64,000 nt of DNA, taken from contig NZ_AAVU01000001.1 of the NCBI RefSeq assembly GCF_000169095.1, positions 62,001 through 126,000 on the forward strand, read 5' to 3'. The stretch comes from Lyngbya sp. PCC 8106. GTDB lineage: Bacteria; Cyanobacteriota; Cyanobacteriia; Cyanobacteriales; Microcoleaceae. A model generated the notes under the pieces. The model made no database searches, was not told the origin of the DNA, and saw only the letters and a program-made list of their open reading frames with translations. Positions 8,735 through 17,512 of the stretch are shown piece by piece; position 1 is the stretch's first letter, and each line of letters starts with the position of its first letter. The position numbers and the translations under genes were made by a program.

Positions 8735-9376
8735 ATGAATCTTAATTTTGGGTGGCAGTCTTCGCGCCTTCAGCATTTGTTGAAGTGGATCAGTCGAGGA
8801 GTTTCTAAGTATATCGCTTTGGGATTAGCATTGGTATTGGGCTTAACCGCAAGTGTAGCAATCTTTACCCAACCGGCACCCGCCATCGATGAACTTCAAC
8901 TCAGATACGGTGCGGCGAATATTCCCCTCGCCTTTGAAGAACTACAAACCTTCGCAGACACAGGAGAACAATCTAACCAATTGCGATCGCTATTTACCCT
9001 TGCCGAACTGACTCCTGAACAAATTGCGAGCTTTCGGACAGCATTGAACTATGGAGTTAACGTTCCTTCTGATATTGTAGACAGCTTATTGAATTCTAGT
9101 TATGGCCGATTGGCAGTTGGAGCATTAAATCTGTTTATTGCTCCTGATAGCGAGATTAGTAACATTGTCGATGGTTTGATTCAGGGTTTACAATCGGCCG
9201 CTAGAGACGGCAATATTACCCTAGTGGAAGTCATACTGAGCTATCAAGGACTAGAAGTAATCTCAGTCGATGTTGAAGATCTCGTTGGGCTTTATAATGA
9301 TGTAGCAGCACTCGGAGACCAAGCGATCGAGTTTCTCAAAGCACAGCCAGAAGTTCAAGAACTCCTGTGCAACTAA
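8735..9376 (+). CDS. Exported DUF1400-domain protein
   Basis: A 213-aa protein with a cleavable N-terminal signal or membrane anchor (about residues 22-47, ALGLALVLGLTASVAIFTQPAPAIDE). It is followed by the DUF1400 domain (AIDELQLRYGAANIPLAFEEL, ADTGEQSNQLRSLF). In many cyanobacteria this domain is the N-terminal half of a putative alpha/beta hydrolase; here the hydrolase part is absent and the chain ends just after the domain. ATG 8735 is preferred over GTG 8720 because GAGGA sits at a proper distance before it. It converges with the SRPBCC gene. Confidence 0.8.
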   Translation: MNLNFGWQSSRLQHLLKWISRGVSKYIALGLALVLGLTASVAIFTQPAPAIDELQLRYGAANIPLAFEELQTFADTGEQSNQLRSLFTLAELTPEQIASFRTALNYGVNVPSDIVDSLLNSSYGRLAVGALNLFIAPDSEISNIVDGLIQGLQSAARDGNITLVEVILSYQGLEVISVDVEDLVGLYNDVAALGDQAIEFLKAQPEVQELLCN

Positions 9377-9406
9377 TAGAAACTGCTCAGTGTTTTGATT
9401 GATTTT

Positions 9407-9880
9407 TTAAGGATTTTTAAGCGATCGCAAGCCCTGATATTGTTCTTCCGCCACTCGTTTGAAACGGCGGAGTTGGGCTTGCATATCTGCTTTTGTCCAA
9501 GTCGCTGCAAACTGATTAAACCCAAACTTGACTACAGGGTTCGGAATCTGGAACTCAAACCGATTCAAAAGCAAAGTTCCTTCAGTTGTCGGTTGACATT
9601 CCCAGCGATCGCTTCCCTGAAAAAAGCCTTGAAATCCCCAAACAACGATCCCCGGTTCCCGCTCGATCACCACAGCCTTTAAGGTGGGTTCCACGAGGGG
9701 AATATTAAGGACAAAGCGAAATTTCCCTCCGACATCAGTATTCCATCGCCCTACAGGATCACAGCGGAGAGCGGGATTAAGCCAGCGGTGCATCAAATCG
9801 CGATCGATGATGCAACGTTCAACCGTCGTGGCACTGGCACAAATGTTAATCGATTGTTCAAATACTTGACTAGATGGCAT
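9407..9880 (-). CDS. SRPBCC (START-like) domain protein
   Basis: A 157-aa soluble protein with the SRPBCC pattern: the first strand FEQSINICASATTVERCIID, helix DRDLMHRWLNPALRC, and a long C-terminal helix FAATWTKADMQAQLRRFKRVAEEQY. The fold encloses a hydrophobic ligand pocket. In cyanobacteria such single-domain proteins are annotated as polyketide cyclase/dehydrase-like without known ligands. It ends 31 bases from the convergent DUF1400 gene. Confidence 0.8.
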   Translation of the reverse strand: MPSSQVFEQSINICASATTVERCIIDRDLMHRWLNPALRCDPVGRWNTDVGGKFRFVLNIPLVEPTLKAVVIEREPGIVVWGFQGFFQGSDRWECQPTTEGTLLLNRFEFQIPNPVVKFGFNQFAATWTKADMQAQLRRFKRVAEEQYQGLRSLKNP

Positions 9881-10210
9881 TTACCCTGCAAGCTATAGGC
9901 AGATTATGACTCACATAACGGATTATAAACCGTTAAATAGATTAGGAGTCTGGAAGAACACCAAAAAACGAGCAATTTCTCTCTGAGATCCTGCTTTTTC
10001 AGAAAATATAGGGTTTTTCCCTATTCTGATGTATTTTATGAGTTGAGATGGGGATGGCAATTTTAGCTATGAGGTTTAAATGACCCACCTTGATCTTCAA
10101 CATCTTAGGTACAATTGCTCGAAATCTCCAGCATTTCTATCTAAAGCCAGATGTGAAGAAAACAACTTTCTCTCACAATTCTAGACTTCAAGATTATCTC
10201 ACAGAGAACT
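9881..10210. other. Intergenic region with a short hairpin
   Basis: No gene is seen. A perfect 6-bp stem ATAGGG (10008-10013) / CCCTAT (10019-10024) with a T5 loop lies upstream of the channel gene. Its role is unclear, and it lacks a following T run on either strand. Confidence 0.4.
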
Positions 10211-11845
10211 ATGAATGGAACTTGGCACGAAATCACATCAATATTGGGGATAACAATACCCACCCTTTCTCATCTGAGATTGGCTCAGGAAACAACATCT
10301 AATCCTTTTGACTTAACGACCTACTCATTAGGTTCCGTTAGCTTAGTTGATCTGGGATTTGCCCTACTTATTTTGTTAGTAGGCTATTTAATTGCTCTAT
10401 TTGCCCAGTCTTTAGTCAAGAGTCTCCTGAAGAAAACCGAAGTGGATAATAAGGTTGCTTCTTGGGTCACAGGACGTTCGGATGGGGGTGAGAATATTCC
10501 CGTTGAGAATTGGGTGGGAACCATCGTATTTTGGACTATTTTCCTGTTTGCGATTATTGGTTTTCTCGAAAGACTACAACTCTCAACGGTATCTAGCCCG
10601 CTGACCTCTTTACTCAATGAGGTTACCTCTTTCTTCCCCCGAATTATAGCGGCCCTGATTTTATTGGGGATTGCTTGGGTGGTGGCGACTCTCTGTAAAG
10701 CAGTGACAGTCAGAGTCTTGAATGCGTTTAGAATTGATGAACGCCTCAATCAGCAAGTCAATGATGGCACGACTCAACCTCGGTTTTCTCTGAGTGAAAC
10801 CTTTGGAAATGCCATTTATTGGTTTATTTTCCTGCTGTTCTTACTGCCGATTCTCGATACTCTGAGCTTACAAGGATTATTAGACCCTGTGCAGCAAATG
10901 CTCAATCAGGTGTTGTTTATCCTACCCAATATTTTAGGTGCGATTATTATTGCGGCAGCCGGATGGGTGATTGCTCAAATTGTGCGTCGCATCGTTACCA
11001 ATTTGTTAATCGCAGTCGGTACTGATCGCGTGGGTGATCGTTTTGGCTTGGGCGAAACCACAGGCGGTCAAAGTTTATCTTCAATTATTGGAACGGTTGT
11101 TTACGTTCTGATTTTAATCCCGATTGCAATTGCAGCTCTTAATGCTCTGCAAATTGAGGCGATTTCTGTTCCGGCGATTGAAATGCTCAGTCGCATTCTC
11201 AATATTATTCCTCAGTTGTTTGCAGCAGCGGTGATCTTAATTGCTGCTTATGTGATTGGACGTTTTGTTAGTGATTTGGTCACAAGCGTTCTAACAAGCC
11301 TGGGATTCAACCGATTATTTTATTGGTTAGGCTTGCAATCAACTCCACCCGCAGATCCTGGCGCACCTGATCAAGTCCAAGTTGTGGATAGAACTTCCAC
11401 CACTCGCACCCCTTCAGAAATTGTCGGTATTATTGCCTTTGTCGGTGTGATGCTGTTTGCTGTGGTTACGGCAACAGATATCCTACAATTAACCTCACTG
11501 ACATTGATCATTGAGCAGATTATTCTCATCTCAGGTCGAGTCCTGATTGGAGCAGTTATCTTTGCGGTTGGCTTGTATTTTGCCAACTTAGCTTATCGCT
11601 TTGTACTGAGTTCGGGTACGGGTAACTCTAAACTATTGGCTCAAATCTCCCGAATTGCGATTATTATCTTTGTCGGTGCGATGGCTCTCCAACAGATGGG
11701 CATTGGTACTGATATTGTTAATTTAGCTTTCGGACTCTTACTCGGAGCAATTGCTGTTGCTATAGCGATTTCTTTCGGCTTAGGTGGACGAGATGTAGCG
11801 GCGGAAAAAATCCGGGAAGCACTCTCGAAAGTTCAGCAAAAATAG
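10211..11845 (+). CDS. Multi-repeat TM-helix membrane protein (mechanosensitive-channel-like)
   Basis: A 544-aa polytopic membrane protein built from repeats of the conserved TM-helix motif found in CmpX-type and small-conductance channel-like proteins. The repeats read FPRIIAALILLGIAWVVATL, LPNILGAIIIAAAGWVIAQI and IPQLFAAAVILIAAYVIGRF, each followed by an amphipathic helix. Two further membrane blocks lie near the C-terminus (LISGRVLIGAVIFAVGLYF and the Gly-rich LAFGLLLGAIAVAIAISFGLGGRDVAAE). The classic MscS beta domain is not present. Channel activity is a family inference. A strong hairpin terminator follows. Confidence 0.82.
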   Translation: MNGTWHEITSILGITIPTLSHLRLAQETTSNPFDLTTYSLGSVSLVDLGFALLILLVGYLIALFAQSLVKSLLKKTEVDNKVASWVTGRSDGGENIPVENWVGTIVFWTIFLFAIIGFLERLQLSTVSSPLTSLLNEVTSFFPRIIAALILLGIAWVVATLCKAVTVRVLNAFRIDERLNQQVNDGTTQPRFSLSETFGNAIYWFIFLLFLLPILDTLSLQGLLDPVQQMLNQVLFILPNILGAIIIAAAGWVIAQIVRRIVTNLLIAVGTDRVGDRFGLGETTGGQSLSSIIGTVVYVLILIPIAIAALNALQIEAISVPAIEMLSRILNIIPQLFAAAVILIAAYVIGRFVSDLVTSVLTSLGFNRLFYWLGLQSTPPADPGAPDQVQVVDRTSTTRTPSEIVGIIAFVGVMLFAVVTATDILQLTSLTLIIEQIILISGRVLIGAVIFAVGLYFANLAYRFVLSSGTGNSKLLAQISRIAIIIFVGAMALQQMGIGTDIVNLAFGLLLGAIAVAIAISFGLGGRDVAAEKIREALSKVQQK

Positions 11846-11900
11846 AATTTAGCGCTACGAGTTGGGTTTTTAGCTACTCTGTACTCTTTTAAATGTTGAG

Positions 11901-11949
11901 AAGTCGCTGGTTTATTTGACCTCACGGGGTTGAGTAACCAGCGACTTTT
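11901..11949 (+). terminator. Strong hairpin terminator between convergent genes
   Basis: A perfect 12-bp stem AAGTCGCTGGTT (11901-11912) / AACCAGCGACTT (11936-11947) encloses a 23-base loop and ends in a short T run. It separates the channel gene from the convergent DUF3318 gene. Confidence 0.75.
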
Positions 11950-11971
11950 GATATTCAGTTGATTTTCGGGT

Positions 11972-12643
11972 TTAGTAGTTGTTGTAGATGCTTTCTGAAC
12001 CTGATGAGGGTTCACGAGAACCTTTAACCCGAGCTTTAGCTTTGGATGCACTCCGTTTGAGAGCTTGTAAACGGGCTTCATAACGAGCGCGTTGTCGCTT
12101 TTTGGGAGTTTGCTCAATTAACATTTTTAAAGCACTTCCTAAGCTCTTGTAGGCGTTCGGTAGACTATAACCAAATCGAGTCGCGATGGCGATCGCTTTA
12201 TCGTCTGCATCGATTGATTCTTCTAGGGTTTTCTCGCCGTTATTTTTTTGGTAGAGGCGATAACCTGAAACCCCACACAAGGCTAAGGCTAACAATAACA
12301 AGAGTCCATCTTGTACCCAAAGTTCGCCGACGGCTCCCCCTAAACCAATGGCTAAAGCAGCCATTTCCCAACCGTCTCGGGGAATAGTATCATTTTGAAT
12401 ACGAGCGACTTCATGCCAAAATAGCAGGTTGCGCTGATCCATTGCCAGTTGTTCCCAACGAACTAAGTCTATCTGGATTTCGACTTGATCTTTGCCAATT
12501 TCTTCACTACGGACTAATAAGGGATTGACTTCTATGGTTTTCTCAACCGTCACCCAACTCTGTAACTCTGGCGGTAACAAGCCTTTCAGTCGCCGCAGTT
12601 CACTCATCTCGGCTCGGGCTGTGGAGGTTGCATACGATGTCAT
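11972..12643 (-). CDS. DUF3318-domain protein
   Basis: A 223-aa protein from the ATG at 12643 (MTSYATSTARAEMSELRRL). The N-terminal half contains the conserved ELRRLKGLLPPELQSWV and LLFWHEVARIQND segments typical of DUF3318, a family of cyanobacteria and plastid-bearing eukaryotes. One or two membrane helices lie at about residues 96-130 (LAIGLGGAVGELWVQDGLLLLLALALCG). The C-terminus is very basic (KKRQRARYEARLQALKRSASKAK shape). Function is not established. Confidence 0.82.
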   Translation of the reverse strand: MTSYATSTARAEMSELRRLKGLLPPELQSWVTVEKTIEVNPLLVRSEEIGKDQVEIQIDLVRWEQLAMDQRNLLFWHEVARIQNDTIPRDGWEMAALAIGLGGAVGELWVQDGLLLLLALALCGVSGYRLYQKNNGEKTLEESIDADDKAIAIATRFGYSLPNAYKSLGSALKMLIEQTPKKRQRARYEARLQALKRSASKAKARVKGSREPSSGSESIYNNY

Positions 12644-12921
12644 AGTCTCGGCTCTATAAAATTTGTTATACAAACACAGTGGATCTAACTATCCTATCTC
12701 AAACGATGACGGATCTCCTTTCTATTCTACCATGCGAGCTTCAATACTTTGGGGTTTCCTAGTATTAATGGGTCTAGGATGGAAGGCTATTTTTCGGTGT
12801 TGAATCTCATTCCAGATTAATCCGATTTGAGTTGTAGAGTTTCAGGATTGATTTTGAGAATCTAAATTATTTTGTTTTACAAAGCTAAGAATCTAAGGAC
12901 AAATACATTCTGAGTATTGAA

Positions 12922-13390
12922 TTATTGTTTTTGTGCTAAAAAACCAATATGTCCGGCTGAAAACGTCAATTTATCATAACTTTCAAGCATTTGAACCTGA
13001 AACCCAATCTGGTTTAATTCTGCAATAATTTCTGATTGTTCTAAAAGTTGTAAATGATGAACTTCGCGATCACGGCGATCAAGTTCCCCAACTTTCCGAA
13101 AAGTAGTGATCCATCGGGTTAATTGTTTTTGTTGCTTATTTTCCTTTGCTTCAACTAACACCGCCCAATCTTCAGTTTGAGTAAAATTTCGATAATTTCC
13201 CATTCCGGGAATTCGTCCGGGTTCAGCAATATCAAAGACAAATAAACCCTCAGAAGACAAACTATCATAAACTCGCTGAAATAACTTTAAACGTTCTGTT
13301 TTTGTGTCCTTGTCATCAACCAAATAATTCAAACATTCACCAATAGCAGTCACCGCAATACAAGGAGGAATTTCAGCTATTAGAGATTGG
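12922..13390 (-). pseudogene. 5'-truncated class I SAM methyltransferase
   Basis: About 155 residues of the C-terminal two thirds of a SAM-dependent methyltransferase: IPPCIAVTAIGECLNYLVDD, FQRVYDSLSSEGLFVFDIAEPG, then the beta strands to GHIGFLAQKQ. The SAM-binding motif I (the usual N-terminal LDxGCGTG) is missing. Upstream the reading frame runs directly into the tnpB fragment with a switch of frame at about 13380-13390. The gene has lost its 5' end and is almost certainly inactive, although a short in-frame ATG exists at 13416 inside the IS sequence. Confidence 0.75.
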
Positions 13391-13795
13391 ATTTGTCTTG
13401 AACTGAGGGAAGACAAACGACCGCATTCGATACTTGTTTTTCAAGCGAGGAAAACCGTAACCCTTTTCTTTCATGCTGTTAAATGCTCTTTCTAAAGTTT
13501 TCAAAACTTGTTGTAAAACTTGAGCATTTACTTTCTTTATTTCCGGGTTGGTTTTTTTTGCTTTTGTTAAGTTCGCAGCTTGTACGTTGTAGTTGGGGTA
13601 AGGAGCATCTGCTGAGATGATGTATTCTTGTTGCAATGAACAATAATTAATCGCACACTTTCTACTGTTTATCCAGTCTTTTCGCTCTCTCAAGGCGTAA
13701 TTCCACACCTTTCTACAGACCACCAACATATTCTCAATGATGGTAATCTGTTCTTGAGAGGGGATTAACTTAAATTCGTAGGTTAGTGTTAACAT
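13373..13795 (-). mobile_element. tnpB: Truncated IS200/IS605-family tnpB (OrfB) fragment
   Basis: A 140-aa frame matching the N-terminal third of IS1341-type TnpB/OrfB proteins: MLTLTYEFKLIPSQEQ, the VCRKVWNYALRERKDWINSR segment, KKVNAQVLQQVLKTLERAF, and FPQFKTNPI. The family is normally about 400 aa. Here the RuvC-like catalytic region and zinc finger are absent because the sequence ends in methyltransferase DNA just after NPI. TnpB is an RNA-guided nuclease in intact elements; this copy cannot be active. No tnpA is seen. Confidence 0.85.
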
Positions 13796-13809
13796 TCCAG
13801 TATGTTAAC
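13788..13809. repeat. Perfect inverted repeat over the tnpB start codon
   Basis: GTTAACAT (13788-13795) and ATGTTAAC (13802-13809) flank a 6-base spacer; the left arm contains the complement of the tnpB start codon. It could be a remnant of an IS-end hairpin or a translation-blocking hairpin. Confidence 0.5.
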
Positions 13810-13901
13810 ATAATTCTATCCCGTTATTCTAACCCGTTAGACTTTTGTACAGGAGAACTTCCGTCGGACTTCCCAAAACCGAGTCTTTTTTGTTGGTCGC
13901 A

Positions 13902-13929
13902 GTCCTCTTGCTCCATTACGATAGAGGAC
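13902..13929. repeat. Hairpin upstream of potA, possible IS end
   Basis: GTCCTCT (13902-13908) pairs perfectly with AGAGGAC (13923-13929). It lies in the 236-base space between the tnpB fragment and potA and may mark the far end of the degraded IS or belong to the potA leader. Confidence 0.4.
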
Positions 13930-14045
13930 AGAGAAAATTGATAATTGATCACGGGTGGTTACTGGTCACTGTTGAGTAATCTCTTGTCACCTCTACAACC
14001 ATCAGATAAGCTAAAGTAGGGACATCTCCACCAAACGTTGCTACT

Positions 14046-15197
14046 ATGCTTCAAACAGCCACGCAAAATCCAGGTGCGATCGGGACAGACTCTCAACTCG
14101 ATGTCGAACTTCGCAAAGTCTTCAAAGTCTTTAACGGAGAAACAGCCGTGCGGGGTGTCGATTTAGAGGTGCATCGAGGGGAATTTTTTAGTATATTAGG
14201 GCCTTCTGGCTGTGGTAAAACCACAACACTGCGTTTAATTGCTGGGTTTGAAACCCCCTCAGCAGGTGAGGTTTTAATCCGAGGACAGTCAATGACCCGA
14301 GTTCCTCCCTACCTGCGTCCAGTCAACACCGTCTTTCAAAGTTACGCACTCTTTAGCCATCTCAACGTTCGCGATAACATTGCTTTTGGCTTACGAGTCA
14401 AACGGCGAAGTCAATCCGAAATCGAGGAAAAGGTCAAAGAAGCCTTAAAACTGGTGAAAATGGAAGCCTTTACGAGTCGGTTTCCGGGTCAAATGTCAGG
14501 AGGACAACAGCAACGAGTCGCTTTAGCCCGTGCTTTAGTTAACCGCCCTGCGGTATTGTTACTCGATGAACCCTTAGGCGCCTTGGATCTGAAGCTGCGG
14601 AAGCAAATGCAGGTAGAACTGTCCAATCTACACAAAAATCTGGGCTTAACGTTCGTCATGGTAACTCACGACCAAGAAGAAGCCATGAGTTTATCAGATC
14701 GAATTGCGGTTATGCACGAAGGCCGGATCGAACAAATTGGAACACCCAACGAAATCTACGAACATCCTCAAACTCCCTTTGTGGCTGACTTTATTGGTGA
14801 TACCAACTTATTCACAGGACAAGTAGAAGCAGTCGATCAAACCAGTCAACTGATCGTTACAGAAACAGGTTTAAAAATCGAAGCCTACCCCAACCAACAC
14901 ACTCAAACCCCGCCCAACTCCGATATCCAAGTGGGAGATGCAGTTGTTGTTAGTGTAAGACCCGAAAAAATTTCTTTAAATTCCTATCCGGTTAGCGGTG
15001 CGGTGAACTGTTTTGAAGGACGAGTGATGAACACCATGTATTTAGGAACTCACCTACAATACATTGTACAATTAGTCTCCGGTGAACAACTAACCGTTCA
15101 ACAGTCCAAAACCAATGAAGCGATCACCGATGGGGAGACAACCGTATATGTTTGCTGGAAGCCAACAGACTGTTTAGCTTTGAGTCAACAAAACTAA
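14046..15197 (+). CDS. potA: Spermidine/putrescine ABC transporter ATP-binding protein (operon 1)
   Basis: A 383-aa ABC ATPase of the PotA group that powers polyamine import at the cytoplasmic membrane. Walker A is GPSGCGKTT (about residues 57-65), the Q-loop lies in VFQSYALF, the signature is SGGQQQRVALARAL, Walker B is LLLDEPLGALD, and the switch His is in VTHDQEEAMSL. A TOBE-type regulatory domain follows from about residue 280. It heads an operon potA-potD-potB-potC. A paralogous set lies at 40588-44583 in a different order. Polyamine specificity rests on family resemblance; related systems carry other cations. Confidence 0.9.
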   Translation: MLQTATQNPGAIGTDSQLDVELRKVFKVFNGETAVRGVDLEVHRGEFFSILGPSGCGKTTTLRLIAGFETPSAGEVLIRGQSMTRVPPYLRPVNTVFQSYALFSHLNVRDNIAFGLRVKRRSQSEIEEKVKEALKLVKMEAFTSRFPGQMSGGQQQRVALARALVNRPAVLLLDEPLGALDLKLRKQMQVELSNLHKNLGLTFVMVTHDQEEAMSLSDRIAVMHEGRIEQIGTPNEIYEHPQTPFVADFIGDTNLFTGQVEAVDQTSQLIVTETGLKIEAYPNQHTQTPPNSDIQVGDAVVVSVRPEKISLNSYPVSGAVNCFEGRVMNTMYLGTHLQYIVQLVSGEQLTVQQSKTNEAITDGETTVYVCWKPTDCLALSQQN

Positions 15198-15328
15198 AAT
15201 CCGACTTGGCTGAGTTCACCTGCTCTTGAGCAACAGTCGTTTGTGAGAAAATAAAATCTGTTAGTTTCAATGCGTTCGACTCGAACTGTGCTGAGACAGT
15301 AGCTCCAACCATCAGACCATTACCCAAT

Positions 15329-16432
15329 ATGATCAGGGCGGTTCTTACCCGACGTCAATTTCTTCAGACTACACTTGTGACTGCTGCGGCTTCTACCCTT
15401 TCTAGCTGCGGTTGGACTCTGGCTGAGGTCAAAACCACACCCAACACCAGAGTAGACTCAGATACCCTTTATATCTATACTTGGACGGGTTACACCGATC
15501 GCGATTTACTGGATCGCTTTACCCAAGAAACGGGGTTAAAAGTGGTCGCAGATGTGTTTGACTCCAACGAATCAATGCTTGCTCGTATTCAAGCCGGGGG
15601 AGCAGGAGCTTATAGTATTATCTATCCTTCTGACTATATGGTTCAGAAGATGGCAAATCTAGGCTTTCTCACGGAGTTGGATCACTCGCTGATTGTGGGT
15701 TTGGAAGATCTGTTCCCGATGTTCCAAAATCCAGTTTATGATCCCGCCAACCGCTACAGCGTCCCCATCAGTTGGGGAACAACGGGATTAATTTACAACA
15801 GTCGTCTACTCAAAGACGTTCCTCAAGACTGGAAATATCTGTGGGAACATCAACGCGAAATCTCCAAGCGATTTACCCTTCTCAATGATGTTCGTGAGGT
15901 GATGGGTGCGACGTTGCGAATGTTGGGCTATTCCTACAACTCGACTGATCCTCAACAAATTCGCCAAGCCTATGAAAAACTGGCTGAACTCCAACCTGCA
16001 ATTGCTTCGTTTACCACAGATGCTTGGCGTCCTCAGATTATTGTCGGGGATTTGTTGATGGCGATGTGTTATTCAGCAGATGCGGCGGAAATTATGCCGG
16101 AAAACGAAGATTTGAGGTACATTACTCCTAAAAGTGGATCATCGCTGTGGACAGATACTTTGGTGATTCCCAAATCGGCACCCAACCCAGATGGGGCTTA
16201 TCAGTGGATGAATTTTATGCTTCAGCCCGAAATTGCGGCTCAAGTTGTCGAACGCCTCAGTTTTGCAACTCCTTCCCAACTGGCTTTTAGAAAACTTCCG
16301 AAAAGTTTGCGAGATGATCCCACCCTGTTTCCGCCTGAGTCTGTGATTGAAAGAAGTGAATCTTTAGCTCCTATTTCAGCAGAGGTGAGTGAAATTTATG
16401 ATCGCTATTGGACAAAACTTACCAGTGCTTAA
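15329..16432 (+). CDS. potD: Polyamine-type extracellular solute-binding lipoprotein (operon 1)
   Basis: A 367-aa periplasmic binding protein of the PotD/PotF type. The N-terminus carries a twin-arginine-like motif TRRQFLQ followed by a hydrophobic stretch and a lipobox-like LSSC, so it is probably a Tat-exported lipoprotein. The mature part starts with LYIYTWTGYTDRDLL, the family hallmark, and includes FDSNESMLARIQAG and YSVPISWGTTGLIYN. It sits 131 bases after potA and its stop lies 5 bases before potB. The operon 2 homologue instead has a plain Sec-type lipoprotein signal. Confidence 0.9.
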   Translation: MIRAVLTRRQFLQTTLVTAAASTLSSCGWTLAEVKTTPNTRVDSDTLYIYTWTGYTDRDLLDRFTQETGLKVVADVFDSNESMLARIQAGGAGAYSIIYPSDYMVQKMANLGFLTELDHSLIVGLEDLFPMFQNPVYDPANRYSVPISWGTTGLIYNSRLLKDVPQDWKYLWEHQREISKRFTLLNDVREVMGATLRMLGYSYNSTDPQQIRQAYEKLAELQPAIASFTTDAWRPQIIVGDLLMAMCYSADAAEIMPENEDLRYITPKSGSSLWTDTLVIPKSAPNPDGAYQWMNFMLQPEIAAQVVERLSFATPSQLAFRKLPKSLRDDPTLFPPESVIERSESLAPISAEVSEIYDRYWTKLTSA

Positions 16433-16437
16433 TCAAC

Positions 16438-17349
16438 ATGGCTGTATCGAGTAAAAATCCGTCAAATCTTCCTCATCCGACCCCCAAAACAGGTTTAAAA
16501 CAAAAAGCAGGGGATCTACTCGGCCCGTTGGTGTTGTTGGGGCCTGCGGGGTTGTGGCTATTGCTGTTGCTCGTTCTCCCGACGTTAGTGATTTTTCAAC
16601 TCAGTTTAGTTGAGAATATTCGACCCGGTGATGTGGTAATTCCCGATGGAATTGCTAACTATTTACGAGTTTTTGATCCAGTTAATTTACAAGTGATTGG
16701 GCGATCGCTATTTTATGCTTCAGGAACGACGGTTTTCTGTTTAATCTTGGGGTTTCCGGTTGCCTACTGGATCGCGATTAATGCTCCGGCTCGTTGGCGA
16801 AATTTGCTGCTGTTGGGGTTTGTTTTACCCTTGTGGACTTCTTCTCTATTGCGAACCTATGCCTGGATTACCATTTTACGACCCACAGGTGTATTAAACT
16901 CGTTTTTAGGCTTTTTAGGTTTACCTGCGTTGGAGTTGCTCAACCGAACTCCGGCTGTTTTAATTGGGATGGCTTATAGTTATTTGCCTTATATTGTCAC
17001 GGTTCTTTATGCGGCGTTAGAAAAGCTAGATCGGCGTTTATTGGAGGCTTCTGCTGATTTAGGGGCAAAACCAACGGAAACGTTTTGGAAGGTGACTGTA
17101 CCCCAATCTCGGGCGGGTATTGCGGCGGGATCGTTATTGGTGTTTATTAGTGCTTTAGGAGATTTTGTCGATCCAGAACTGTTGGGTGGTGCTTCGAGTA
17201 TGACGGTTTCTCGGTTAATTTACAATCAATTTTTGGGAGCGACTCAAAATTGGGGCTTTGGTTCGGCGTTAAGTATGGTGTTAATTATGGGGGTGAGTAT
17301 TGCGATCGCACTGCTGTTGAAATATGGGGAGGGTAGACCATCGAAGTAG
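16438..17349 (+). CDS. potB: Polyamine ABC transporter permease PotB (operon 1)
   Basis: A 303-aa inner-membrane permease with about six transmembrane helices (first at about residues 33-55, LVLLGPAGLWLLLLLVLPTLV). The cytoplasmic EAA loop is LEASADLGAKPTETFWKVTVP, which contacts PotA. The ATG at 16438 is 5 bases after the potD stop, indicating translational coupling; a longer frame overlapping potD is less likely. The gene is followed directly by an octanucleotide repeat that separates it from potC. Confidence 0.9.
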   Translation: MAVSSKNPSNLPHPTPKTGLKQKAGDLLGPLVLLGPAGLWLLLLLVLPTLVIFQLSLVENIRPGDVVIPDGIANYLRVFDPVNLQVIGRSLFYASGTTVFCLILGFPVAYWIAINAPARWRNLLLLGFVLPLWTSSLLRTYAWITILRPTGVLNSFLGFLGLPALELLNRTPAVLIGMAYSYLPYIVTVLYAALEKLDRRLLEASADLGAKPTETFWKVTVPQSRAGIAAGSLLVFISALGDFVDPELLGGASSMTVSRLIYNQFLGATQNWGFGSALSMVLIMGVSIAIALLLKYGEGRPSK

Positions 17350-17450
17350 GGAGATGGGGAGATGGGGAGATGGGGAGATGGGGAGATGGGGAGATGGGGA
17401 GATCGCCAGATGGGGAGATGCCGAGATGGGGAGATGGGGAGATGGGGAGG
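17350..17450 (+). repeat. Octanucleotide tandem repeat with G-quadruplex potential between potB and potC
   Basis: Twelve consecutive 8-base units of consensus GGAGATGG begin on the base after the potB stop codon, plus a partial unit GGAGG. Units 1-6 are perfect; units 7-10 carry substitutions (ATCG, CCAG, ATGC, CGAG) and 11-12 are perfect again. Junctions create repeated GGGG tracts spaced by AGAT, a canonical four-tetrad quadruplex pattern on the sense strand. The unit is not a multiple of three and lies in non-coding sequence. Confidence 0.9.
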
Positions 17451-17512
17451 AATTACTTCTGAACTTTTCCGATGGGCGATTGCCAGACTTGATCTAACTT
17501 AATAATTTTCTC

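Noticed and set aside
9395..9682. 95-codon + strand frame
   Set aside because: It lies entirely opposite the SRPBCC gene, whose protein has clear family features.
10090..10302. 70-codon + strand frame ahead of the channel gene
   Set aside because: It overlaps the start of the clearly real TM-helix gene in another frame and has no family features.
12731..12802. 23-codon hydrophobic frame (MRASILWGFLVLMGLGW) resembling a small photosystem subunit
   Set aside because: It does not match PsbT, PetL, PetN or other small subunits I can recall, and has no ribosome binding site.
15270..15300. GTTCGACTCGAAC word suggesting a tRNA T-arm
   Set aside because: No acceptor stem, anticodon arm or D-arm can be built around it.
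17350..17450. CRISPR-like array
   Set aside because: Units are 8 bases and directly abutting with no spacers; this is a simple tandem repeat.
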